Source of the DNA: an uncultured Xanthobacteraceae bacterium
GTDB taxonomy: Bacteria; Pseudomonadota; Alphaproteobacteria; Rhizobiales; Xanthobacteraceae
NCBI GenBank assembly: GCA_955652195.1
Contig: CATPBC010000507.1
Coordinates: forward strand, 1-10,230
Reading direction: 5' to 3'
Length of the DNA: 10,230 nt
This document shows positions 1 to 6,848 of this stretch, one piece after another (the stretch's first letter is position 1; every line of letters starts with the position of its first letter). The notes under the pieces were generated by a model. That model searched no databases. It was not told where the DNA came from and worked only from the letters and a program-made list of their open reading frames with translations. Position numbers and translations under genes: made by a program.

Positions 1-6
1 GGAGAA
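1..6 (+). promoter_or_regulatory. Ribosome binding site of the thiolase gene
   Basis: GGAGAA lies 6 nt before the ATG at 13 and supports that start. The promoter lies outside the window; an upstream operon gene is possible but not visible. Confidence 0.6.
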
Positions 7-12
7 ACTCCG

Positions 13-1221
13 ATGCCCGAAGCTTTCATCTACGACCACGTGCGCACGCCGCGCGGCCGCGGCAAAGTCGACGGCGCCCTGCATGAAGTCACCGCGCTCA
101 ATTTGGCGAGCCAAGCGCTCGGCGCGATCAAGGGCCGCAATGATCTCGACACCACGTTGGTCGACGACGTGGTAATGGGCGTGGTCGATCCGGTGGGCGA
201 GGCGGCTGCCGACATCGCACGCACTGCAGCCTTGGTAGCGGGCTATGGCGACAGCGTCCCCGGCGTGCAGATCAATCGCTTTTGTGCATCGGGGCTCGAC
301 GCGGTGAATTTCGCCGCGGCGCAGATCATGTCGGGCCAGCAGGAGCTCGCGGTCGGCGGCGGCGTCGAATCCATGAGCCGCGTCGGCATCGGCTCGGCCG
401 GCGGCGCCTGGTCAGTCGATCCTTCGATCGCGGTTGCGCATTACTTCCTGCCGCAAGGCGTGTCCGCCGACCTGATCGCCACCAAATACGGATTTTCGCG
501 CGACGATGTCGACGCCTACGCGGTCGAAAGCCAAAAGCGGGCGGCGACAGCCTGGGAAGACGGTCGCTTCGGCCGCTCGGTCGTTCCCGTCAAAGACGTC
601 AACGGGCTTACAATTCTGGCCAAAGACGAGCACATGCGGCCGGGCACGACGATGCAATCGCTCGCCGGCCTGCAGCCGTCATTCGCGCAGATCGGCGAAC
701 TCGGCGGCTTCGACGCCGTAGCAATTCAAGCCCACCCCGAAGTCGAATTCGTCAATCACGTCCATCATGCCGGCAATTCTTCCGGCATCGTCGACGGCGC
801 CGCCGCCGTGCTGGTCGGCAACAAAGAGATCGGCCACAAGACCGGGCTCAAGCCGCGGGCGCGGCTGCGCGCCTTCGCCAATATCGGCTCCGATCCGGCC
901 TTGATGCTGACCGGCCCGATCGACGTGACCAAGAAAGTGCTGAAAGCCGCCGGAATGCGGCTTTCCGATATAGATCTTATCGAAATCAACGAGGCTTTCG
1001 CGTCGGTCGTGTTGCGCTTCATGCAGGCGTTCGAGCTCGACGGCGCCAATGTGAATGTCAACGGCGGCGCCATTGCATTAGGCCATCCGCTCGGTGCAAC
1101 CGGCGCGATGATCCTGGGTACGCTGGTTGACGAACTCGAGCGGCGCGACCTGACCACCGGGCTGGTCACGCTGTGCATCGGCGCAGGCATGGGTACCGCC
1201 ACGATCATCGAACGGGTATGA
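13..1221 (+). CDS. fadA: Acetyl-CoA C-acyltransferase (thiolase), FadA type
   Basis: A 402-residue thiolase that cleaves 3-ketoacyl-CoA with CoA to give acetyl-CoA and a shortened acyl-CoA, the last step of beta-oxidation in the cytoplasm. All signature elements are present: the acylated cysteine C91 in NRFCASGLDA, the HAGNSSGIVDGAAA segment near 252-265, the NEAFA motif at 326-330, GHPLGATGA with catalytic H358, and the C-terminal CIGAGMG with catalytic C388. The length is normal for the family (about 390-400), so it looks complete. The start at 13 is preceded by a GGAG ribosome site at the window edge. The stop overlaps the cupin start (ATGA). The fadB-type gene follows two genes on, so degradative FadA is more likely than a biosynthetic acetoacetyl-CoA thiolase, although sequence alone does not fix chain-length preference. 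Confidence 0.93.
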   Translation: MPEAFIYDHVRTPRGRGKVDGALHEVTALNLASQALGAIKGRNDLDTTLVDDVVMGVVDPVGEAAADIARTAALVAGYGDSVPGVQINRFCASGLDAVNFAAAQIMSGQQELAVGGGVESMSRVGIGSAGGAWSVDPSIAVAHYFLPQGVSADLIATKYGFSRDDVDAYAVESQKRAATAWEDGRFGRSVVPVKDVNGLTILAKDEHMRPGTTMQSLAGLQPSFAQIGELGGFDAVAIQAHPEVEFVNHVHHAGNSSGIVDGAAAVLVGNKEIGHKTGLKPRARLRAFANIGSDPALMLTGPIDVTKKVLKAAGMRLSDIDLIEINEAFASVVLRFMQAFELDGANVNVNGGAIALGHPLGATGAMILGTLVDELERRDLTTGLVTLCIGAGMGTATIIERV

Positions 1222-1688
1222 GCAAAATGCCCAAGCTCGACATTGATGGTCTTCCGATCGATACCCGGACCAATTATCCGCCGCCGTTCGATCGGGTGGT
1301 GCACGGCCGCGAGCGCAGGCGTCTCGGCAATGCGGCAGGCCTCGATCAATTCGGCGTCAATCTCACCACGCTACGTCCAGGCGCGGCCTCGGCGCTGCGC
1401 CATTGGCATGAGAAGGAAGACGAACTCGTCTACGTGCTCGAAGGCGAGGTTGTTCTGATCGAGGACGGCGGCGAGACGGTGCTCAAGCCCGGCGACGCCG
1501 CCGGCTTCAAGGCCAACAGCGCCAACGGTCATCATCTGGTGAACCGGACGACAAGCGACGCGGTGGTCCTCGAAATCGGCACGCGCTCGAAGCGCGAGCG
1601 CGTCGAATATCCCGACGTCGACTTGATCGTGGTGCGCGACGATAAAGGCGCGCGTTACACGCGCAAGAACGGCGATCCTTATAGCTGA
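1218..1688 (+). CDS. Small single-domain cupin protein
   Basis: A 156-residue cupin of unknown activity, probably cytoplasmic. Cupin motif 1 is clear: G55, then H62-W-H64, E69 and G76, fitting G(X)6HXH(X)4E(X)6G. Motif 2 is degenerate: after PGD at 91-93 the usual Pro and Gly are replaced (FKAN at 97-100), but H105 and N109 remain. H62, H64, E69 and H105 could therefore form the normal metal site. The start at 1218 is chosen because it overlaps the thiolase stop as ATGA, a sign of translational coupling. An in-frame start at 1173 would lie 15 codons inside the thiolase gene and adds an Arg/His-rich stretch without cupin character. The fadB-type gene begins 9 nt after the stop. The protein resembles small conserved cupins of the COG3837 kind (recalled, not searched). 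A substrate or regulatory role cannot be assigned. Confidence 0.85.
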   Translation: MSKMPKLDIDGLPIDTRTNYPPPFDRVVHGRERRRLGNAAGLDQFGVNLTTLRPGAASALRHWHEKEDELVYVLEGEVVLIEDGGETVLKPGDAAGFKANSANGHHLVNRTTSDAVVLEIGTRSKRERVEYPDVDLIVVRDDKGARYTRKNGDPYS

Positions 1689-1697
1689 GCAGCAACG

Positions 1698-3911
1698 ATG
1701 AGTTTCACCAACTTTTCGGTCGAGATCGACGGCGACGGCATTGCGGTTGTGACTTGGGACGAACCGGGTCGCAGCATGAATGTTATTGACTCAACCGTCA
1801 TGGACGAGCTTTCGACGATCGTCGAGCAAACAACAGCCGACGCCGCGGTGAAAGGCGTCGTCATCACCTCGGCCAAGGATGCATTCAGCGCCGGCGCCGA
1901 TCTGACGATGCTGGAAGGGTTAAGCCGGACTTTTGCCGAACTCGTCGCCGCGCAAGGCGAGGAGGCGGCGACGTTACGGTTCTTTGAGGACAGCCGAAGA
2001 GCGTCGCTGCTCTACCGGCGCATCGAGACTTGCGGCAAGCCCTGGGTCGCCGCCATCAATGGCACGGCACTGGGCGGCGGTTTCGAATTGGCGCTTGCCT
2101 GTCATCGCCGGATCGCCGCCGACAATCCAAAAACACGGCTCGGACAGCCGGAGGTCAAGGTCGGCCTGTTGCCTGGCGCCGGCGGCACGCAGCGCATCGC
2201 GCGGATGCTGCCGCCATCCGATGCGCTGCAATTCCTGCTCAAAGGCGATCAAATACAGCTCAATCGCGCCAAGGCGATGAAGCTTATCGACGCGGTGGTG
2301 CCCAAAGGCGATCTCATCAAGACGGCAAAGGATTGGATCAAAGCCGGCGGCACAGCCAAGGCGCCGTGGGATGTCGATGGATTCAAGCTCCCGGGCGGCC
2401 CGGTCTACTCGAAAGCCGGCGTGATGGTGTTCACGCCGGCCAACGCCATCTACCGGCGCGAGACCTATGACAATTATCCGGCCGCGCGCGCCATCCTCCA
2501 AGTCGTGTACGAGGGCCTGCAGTTGCCGATGGACCAGGCTCTACGCGTCGAGTCGCGCTGGTTCGCAAAAATCCTGCGCTCGCCCGAAGCCGCCGCGATG
2601 ATCCGCTCCCTGTTTGTCTCCTTACAAGAGCTCAACAAAGGCGCGCGCCGCCCCGTCAAGATCCCGGCAAGAGCGCTGCAGAAGATTGGCGTGATCGGCG
2701 CCGGCTTCATGGGCGGCGCCATCGCCTATGTCAGCGCGCTGGCGGACATCGAGGTTGTGCTGATCGACCGCGATCCGGAAACCGCGGAAAAGGGCAAGGC
2801 CCATTCGCAAAAACTGATGACCGAACAGGTCAATCGGGGTCGCGCGACCACGGCCGACCGCGATGCGCTGCTTGCTCGCATCAAGCCGACCGCCGACTTC
2901 GTGGAATTGAAGGGTTGTGATCTCGTCATCGAGGCGGTGTTCGAGGACCGCAAGATCAAAGAGGAAGTGATTTCCCGCACCCAAAATGTGCTCGGCGAAC
3001 AGGCAATCTTCGGCTCCAACACCTCAACCCTGCCGATCAGCTCGCTCGCGGCGGCCTTTAAGGACCGCGCGCGCTTCATCGGCATACATTTCTTCTCGCC
3101 GGTCGAGCGCATGATGCTTGTCGAAATCATCATGGGCAAAGAAACCGGCGACGCCGCGCTCGCCATGGCGCTGGATTTTGTGCGCGCTATCCGCAAAACC
3201 CCGATCGTGGTGAACGATTCGCGCGGCTTCTATACGTCACGCGTGGTCGGCACCTATATCCGCGAAGGCCATCTGATGTTCACCGAGGGCATACCGGCGG
3301 CCTTGATCGAAAATGTTGCTCGCATGGCCGGCATGCCGGTGGGACCGCTCGCGCTTACCGATGAGGTGGCGGTGGATCTTGCCTGGAAGATTCTCAAAGC
3401 GACGGAGGCTGACCTTGGTTCGGCGGCGATCGATCCCAAACAGAAGGCGCTGCTTGCGGAAATGGTCGAGAAGCGCTCCCGCTACGGTCGCAAGAACGGC
3501 AAGGGATTTTACGATTATCCGCAGAATGCACCGAAGCGCTTATGGCCCGACCTGGCCGACCTGCAGCCGGAGAGATTAAATGTCGACGACATCGACATCG
3601 CGGTGCTCAAGCGCCGGCTGCTCGGTATTCAGGCGCTAGAATCCGCGCGCTGTATTGAGGAGAAGGTCGTTACCGACGTGCGCGAGGCCGATGTCGGTTC
3701 GATTCTCGGCTTTGGTTTTGCACCGTTCACCGGCGGCTCTATTTCTTACATCGACGGCATGGGCGTGAAAAACTTCGTCGATCTGTGCAACGATCTCGCC
3801 CAAACCTGCGGCGAGCGGTTCACGCCGTCGAAGCTTCTCGTCGACATGGCCAACCGCGGCGACAGCTTCTATGGCCGTTTCGCCCCAGCAAAGCGCAAGG
3901 CCGTCGCGTAG
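1698..3911 (+). CDS. fadB: Enoyl-CoA hydratase / 3-hydroxyacyl-CoA dehydrogenase, FadB type
   Basis: A 737-residue bifunctional beta-oxidation enzyme that hydrates trans-2-enoyl-CoA and then oxidises L-3-hydroxyacyl-CoA with NAD+. The N-terminal crotonase domain (about 1-200) has the oxyanion-hole segment SAGADL at 64-69, GGGFELAL at 127-133 with E130, and QPEVKVGLLPGAGG with E152, matching the two catalytic glutamates of E. coli FadB. A linker leads to the Rossmann domain (about 328-505) with GAGFMGG at 334-340 and D357 for NAD binding. Next come S443, the HFFSPV motif with H464, and E476 twelve residues later, forming the His-Glu pair. The C-terminal helical domains run to the end. The usual Asn of GFxxNR is S514 here (GFYTSR). 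Length is normal for FadB alpha subunits (about 715-730). The start lies 9 nt after the cupin stop with only a weak ribosome site. With the upstream thiolase it probably forms a FadA-FadB complex (inference). Confidence 0.93.
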   Translation: MSFTNFSVEIDGDGIAVVTWDEPGRSMNVIDSTVMDELSTIVEQTTADAAVKGVVITSAKDAFSAGADLTMLEGLSRTFAELVAAQGEEAATLRFFEDSRRASLLYRRIETCGKPWVAAINGTALGGGFELALACHRRIAADNPKTRLGQPEVKVGLLPGAGGTQRIARMLPPSDALQFLLKGDQIQLNRAKAMKLIDAVVPKGDLIKTAKDWIKAGGTAKAPWDVDGFKLPGGPVYSKAGVMVFTPANAIYRRETYDNYPAARAILQVVYEGLQLPMDQALRVESRWFAKILRSPEAAAMIRSLFVSLQELNKGARRPVKIPARALQKIGVIGAGFMGGAIAYVSALADIEVVLIDRDPETAEKGKAHSQKLMTEQVNRGRATTADRDALLARIKPTADFVELKGCDLVIEAVFEDRKIKEEVISRTQNVLGEQAIFGSNTSTLPISSLAAAFKDRARFIGIHFFSPVERMMLVEIIMGKETGDAALAMALDFVRAIRKTPIVVNDSRGFYTSRVVGTYIREGHLMFTEGIPAALIENVARMAGMPVGPLALTDEVAVDLAWKILKATEADLGSAAIDPKQKALLAEMVEKRSRYGRKNGKGFYDYPQNAPKRLWPDLADLQPERLNVDDIDIAVLKRRLLGIQALESARCIEEKVVTDVREADVGSILGFGFAPFTGGSISYIDGMGVKNFVDLCNDLAQTCGERFTPSKLLVDMANRGDSFYGRFAPAKRKAVA

Positions 3912-4027
3912 CTTCATGACGGCGCAGTACCCACCGGAATGCGCGGCGCATCAGCCTGCGGACGCTCCCAGGACGGAATCCAGCGCCGATTCTACGACTG
4001 ATCGCAGGACTGATTGCAGGACTCGAC
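3912..4027 (+). other. Gap between the fad operon and gshA, with 12-bp tandem repeat
   Basis: This 116-nt gap shows no convincing terminator (no GC stem followed by a T run) and no clear promoter boxes. Its right end carries two adjacent 12-nt copies, TGATCGCAGGAC at 3999-4010 and TGATTGCAGGAC at 4011-4022, differing at one base. Either gshA has a promoter I cannot recognise here, or it is read from the fad operon. Confidence 0.6.
3999..4022 (+). repeat. 12-bp tandem repeat carrying the gshA ribosome site
   Basis: Two head-to-tail 12-nt units with one mismatch. Each contains an AGGA core. The second core at 4018-4021 lies 6 nt before the gshA ATG, the right distance for a Shine-Dalgarno site; the first lies 12 nt further away and is too distant to serve that start. 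Confidence 0.75.
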
Positions 4028-5398
4028 ATGGCGCGTGATCAAGTCGACCTGACGCCGATCGAGCGGCGCGACGAACTCGTGAACTGGCTCGCGCAAGGGG
4101 TCAAACCCAAATCGCGGTTTCGCATCGGCACCGAGCACGAGAAGTTTGCCTTCACGCTCAAAGGGCATCATCCGGTGCCTTACGAGGGGCAGCACGGCAT
4201 CCGCGCTCTGCTCGAGGGCATGCAGCATCTGCTCGGCTGGGAGCCGATCACGGACGGGGGCAACATCATCGGCCTGTTCGACGTCACCGGCGGCGGCGCC
4301 ATCTCGCTCGAGCCTGGCGGGCAGTTCGAACTCTCCGGCGCCCAACTGGAGACCGTGCATCAGACATCGAGCGAACTGATGGCGCATCTTGCGCAAGTGC
4401 ACGAAGTCGCGCGGCCGCTGCATATCAGGTTTCTCGGCATCGGCATGACGCCGAGCTGGACGCTCGCCGAAATGCCGAAGATGCCGAAAGGGCGCTACAA
4501 AATAATGACCGCCTATATGCCGAAGGTCGGCACGCACGGCCTCGACATGATGTATCGCACGTGCACCGTGCAAACCAATCTCGATTTCTCCTCGGAAGCC
4601 GACATGGTGAAGAAGCTGCGCGTGTCGATCGCACTGCAGCCGGTGGCAACCGCGTTATTCGCCAACTCACCGTTCACCGAGGGTAAACCCAACGGCTATC
4701 TCTCGTTCCGTTCGGAAATCTGGCGCGATACCGACAATGCGCGGGCCGGCATGCTCCCTTGGGCGTTCGAACCCGGTATGGGATTCGAACGCTGGGTCGA
4801 CTACGCGCTCGATGTGCCGATGTATTTCATCAAGCACGGCGATGAATATATCGATGTCGCCGGGCAATCGTTCCGCGATCTCTTGGCGGGAAAATTGCGC
4901 GCGATGCCGGGAACGCGCGCCACCATCTCCGACTGGGCCAACCATATCAGCTCGATCTTCCCGGAAGTGCGGCTCAAGCGTTATCTCGAAATGCGGGGCG
5001 CCGATTCCGGCACGCTGCCGAACCTGTTGGCGCTGCCGGCCTTTTGGGCCGGCATTCTTTATGACGACGTATCGCTCGATGCCGCTTGGGATCTGGTGAA
5101 GACATGGAGCGCCGCGGACCGGCAAAATGTTCGCGATGCGGTGCCGAAACAGGCGCTTGCCGCTGCCATCCGCGGCCGCACGCTGCGCGAGATCGCCACC
5201 GAAGTTGTTAAATTCGCACGCGCCGGACTGACTCGCCGCAAGCGGCTTGATTCGGCCGGCAAGGACGAGACGCGCTATCTCGAGCCGCTCGAAGAACGGC
5301 TCGCGCGCGGCACAACGCCGGCGCAGGATTTGCTCGACAAATTTTACGGTCCATGGCGCGGCGCGGTCGATCCGCTTTACAGCGAAGAAGCTTATTGA
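4028..5398 (+). CDS. gshA: Glutamate-cysteine ligase (plant/alphaproteobacterial type)
   Basis: A 456-residue enzyme that joins L-glutamate and L-cysteine with ATP, the first and usually rate-limiting step of glutathione synthesis in the cytoplasm. It matches the GCS2 family of plants and alphaproteobacteria rather than the E. coli GshA type: GTEHEKF at 34-40, the glycine-rich ITDGGN region at 74-79, ISLEPGGQFELSG at 92-104, TVHQT at 109-113, MYRTCTVQTNLDF around 175-187 and the SFRSEIWRDTD segment. Length is typical of the group (about 455). The start has AGGA 6 nt upstream. The only cysteine is C179, so the intramolecular disulfide switch known from plant enzymes cannot form here. A convergent small exported-protein gene ends 28 nt beyond the stop. 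A glutathione S-transferase gene lies 620 nt downstream on the same strand. Confidence 0.95.
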   Translation: MARDQVDLTPIERRDELVNWLAQGVKPKSRFRIGTEHEKFAFTLKGHHPVPYEGQHGIRALLEGMQHLLGWEPITDGGNIIGLFDVTGGGAISLEPGGQFELSGAQLETVHQTSSELMAHLAQVHEVARPLHIRFLGIGMTPSWTLAEMPKMPKGRYKIMTAYMPKVGTHGLDMMYRTCTVQTNLDFSSEADMVKKLRVSIALQPVATALFANSPFTEGKPNGYLSFRSEIWRDTDNARAGMLPWAFEPGMGFERWVDYALDVPMYFIKHGDEYIDVAGQSFRDLLAGKLRAMPGTRATISDWANHISSIFPEVRLKRYLEMRGADSGTLPNLLALPAFWAGILYDDVSLDAAWDLVKTWSAADRQNVRDAVPKQALAAAIRGRTLREIATEVVKFARAGLTRRKRLDSAGKDETRYLEPLEERLARGTTPAQDLLDKFYGPWRGAVDPLYSEEAY

Positions 5399-5426
5399 AC
5401 CTTGCCGTGAAACGAAGCGTCCGCAG

Positions 5427-5822
5427 TTACTGGATGCCGTAAAGCTCCTGCGCCCGGCGAACCGCCGCGTTGCACTCGGCGGCGTTTCCTTCGGCATCCG
5501 CTTTTTTGGCGCGCGCGAGCGCATCATCGGCGTCCGTGTTCGCGACGCGCTCGGCTTGTGCGACCGAGCCCGGAGTGGGCTGACGATGCAGCTGCGCGCC
5601 GATCTCTTGTGGCCCGGTCGGACCGCTTTGCGGGCCCGGCACGATGTTGGCGACTTGCCGTTCGAGCTGGGCTATTTGCTCCGCGCACGGACCGCTTCGT
5701 GCGGCGCTGGCGCCTGCCAGCACCAATGCGCTCGCGAGCAGACCCACAACACAGCCGCTCGCTGGCATCAAACTTTGCGGAACCCTGCCTCCGCGGTACA
5801 TTCCTGCGGGTGAACTGCGCAT
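5427..5822 (-). CDS. Small secreted protein of unknown function
   Basis: A 131-residue exported protein I do not recognise. It has an unusually long N-region (about 20 residues with three arginines), a hydrophobic core VVGLLASALVLAGASA at 25-40 and a probable signal peptidase I site after ASA (38-40). The mature part has exactly two cysteines, C46 and C117, which could form one disulfide in the periplasm. A Gly/Pro-rich stretch lies at 62-71, followed by an Ala-rich, probably helical C-terminal region (88-128) ending YGIQ. No lipobox is seen. The first ATG is supported by a strong ribosome site, GAGGAGG, five nt upstream. Internal starts at M8 or M19 would give a more normal signal peptide but lack such a site. 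The gene converges on gshA with a 28-nt gap and no obvious hairpin between them. Confidence 0.8.
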   Translation of the reverse strand: MRSSPAGMYRGGRVPQSLMPASGCVVGLLASALVLAGASAARSGPCAEQIAQLERQVANIVPGPQSGPTGPQEIGAQLHRQPTPGSVAQAERVANTDADDALARAKKADAEGNAAECNAAVRRAQELYGIQ

Positions 5823-5827
5823 GGGCG

Positions 5828-5834
5828 CCTCCTC
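5828..5834 (-). promoter_or_regulatory. Strong Shine-Dalgarno site of the small secreted protein
   Basis: GAGGAGG on the minus strand lies 5 nt before the ATG at 5822-5820. It decides in favour of the longest reading frame over the internal starts at M8 and M19. Confidence 0.75.
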
Positions 5835-5963
5835 AGAACGATGACAGGTTGATCCCGCTGTGCCCTTGCTATTGTCGGCTCACAAATGATCAAAATTTCA
5901 ACCGGCGCCGCCAACCTGAGGTCACAAAAGAATTATTCGACTCCCGCCGCGAACGAGACCAGG

Positions 5964-5994
5964 ATCGTGTAGAAACGCATCGTGTAGAAAACGC
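5964..5994 (+). repeat. 15/16-bp tandem repeat upstream of the glutathione S-transferase gene
   Basis: Two adjacent direct copies: ATCGTGTAGAAACGC at 5964-5978 and ATCGTGTAGAAAACGC at 5979-5994. They are identical except for one extra A in the second copy. The repeat ends 23 nt before the GTG start of the transferase gene. A TAATAT box, possibly a -10 element, follows directly at 5996-6001 but has no recognisable -35 partner. The repeat could be an activator or repressor site, or simply a recent slippage duplication. Confidence 0.8.
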
Positions 5995-6006
5995 GTAATA
6001 TCGCTC

Positions 6007-6013
6007 GGGAGGA
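6007..6013 (+). promoter_or_regulatory. Ribosome binding site deciding the GTG start
   Basis: GGGAGGA lies 4 nt before GTG at 6018-6020. No ATG gives a full N-terminal thioredoxin-like domain, so this site fixes GTG as the start of the glutathione S-transferase. Confidence 0.75.
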
Positions 6014-6017
6014 CGGC

Positions 6018-6806
6018 GTGCTCGAACATTATCACAATATCAACTCGGTCTGCGCGCAAAAAGTGCGCATCGCGCTCAAGGAGAAGGCGCTCGACGTCAA
6101 AGAGCATCTTCTTACGCTACGCGGGGATCAGCACGATCCGGCCTATCGCAAGCTCAACCCCAATGGCGTCGTGCCTACCCTGGTGCACGACGGTAAGCCG
6201 ATCACCGAGTCCTCGCTCATTCTCTATTATCTCGACGACGCGTTTCCCGATCCGCCGCTCATGCCGCGTGAGCCGCAGCTGCGCCATCGTGTGCGGTTGT
6301 ACAACAAGCTGATCGACGAATACGTGCACAATTCATGCATGATATTGACTTTTGCCACCGCATTTCGGCCGAATTTTCTGAAAATGCCGCGCGAAGCGTG
6401 GCTTGCCGAAGTCAACAAGACGCCGCTCAAGCGCCGCGCCGAATATAAACGCAGCGTCATCGAGCACGGGCTCGATTCGGAATTTGTCAGCGACGCGATC
6501 GCTCACCACAATAAATTGCTGTCATGGATGGACGAGTCGCTGCAGAGCGGGCGATGTCTTGCCGGCGACAGCTTTTCCAATGCCGAGTGTGCCGTCATTC
6601 CCTATATCCTTCGGCTCGAACTGCTCAAGCTGACCGGCATGTTGGACCATTATCCCCGGATCGGCGATTGGTGGGCGCGCATGCGCGACCGGCCGTCTGT
6701 CAAGGCGGAGCTCGTCGGCCGCATGTCCGAGACAGACTGGGCGCCGTTCCGCAATCTTGCGCCCGATCCCTGGCCCAAAGTGCAATCGCTGATGCAGGCG
6801 GCGTAA
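6018..6806 (+). CDS. Glutathione S-transferase family protein
   Basis: A 262-residue cytoplasmic protein of the glutathione S-transferase superfamily, expected to use glutathione for conjugation, isomerisation or reductive removal of groups from an electrophile. The N-terminal thioredoxin-like domain (about 1-80) shows the active-site region NSVCAQKVRIAL at 9-20 with S10 and C12 as candidate catalytic residues, the NPNGVVPTL segment at 47-55 with cis-Pro P53, and the gamma-Glu binding pair E64-S65 in ITESS. The helical C-terminal domain runs from about 88 to 235, with a family-typical W-W-A-R-M-R-D-R-P stretch near 215-223, then a tail of about 30 residues. Start is GTG with a good ribosome site. 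The Ser/Cys arrangement fits Beta/Omega/Zeta-like or dehalogenase/etherase-like classes, but I cannot assign class or substrate. gshA nearby supplies glutathione. Confidence 0.88.
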   Translation: MLEHYHNINSVCAQKVRIALKEKALDVKEHLLTLRGDQHDPAYRKLNPNGVVPTLVHDGKPITESSLILYYLDDAFPDPPLMPREPQLRHRVRLYNKLIDEYVHNSCMILTFATAFRPNFLKMPREAWLAEVNKTPLKRRAEYKRSVIEHGLDSEFVSDAIAHHNKLLSWMDESLQSGRCLAGDSFSNAECAVIPYILRLELLKLTGMLDHYPRIGDWWARMRDRPSVKAELVGRMSETDWAPFRNLAPDPWPKVQSLMQAA

Positions 6807-6848
6807 CGCCGTCGCGACGTACTTTCGCAACGCCGCTCGCACACTCCC

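Noticed and set aside
1173..1217. Upstream in-frame ATG for the cupin gene
   Set aside because: It would add 15 Arg/His-rich residues encoded inside the end of the thiolase gene. The ATGA overlap at 1218 is the usual coupled arrangement.
765..1349. 194-codon open frame on the minus strand across the thiolase
   Set aside because: It lies wholly antisense to the thiolase and cupin genes, which have clear family motifs. Its Ser/Pro/Arg-rich translation is typical of a GC-rich shadow frame.
5247..5813. 188-codon plus-strand frame over the gshA end and the small secreted gene
   Set aside because: Arg/Ala-rich composition, no ribosome site, overlaps the end of gshA and is antisense to a gene with signal peptide and strong ribosome site.
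5996..6001. TAATAT as a definite -10 promoter box
   Set aside because: No matching -35 element at 16-18 nt and the implied transcript would begin at the ribosome site, so it is only mentioned with the repeat and not listed as a promoter.
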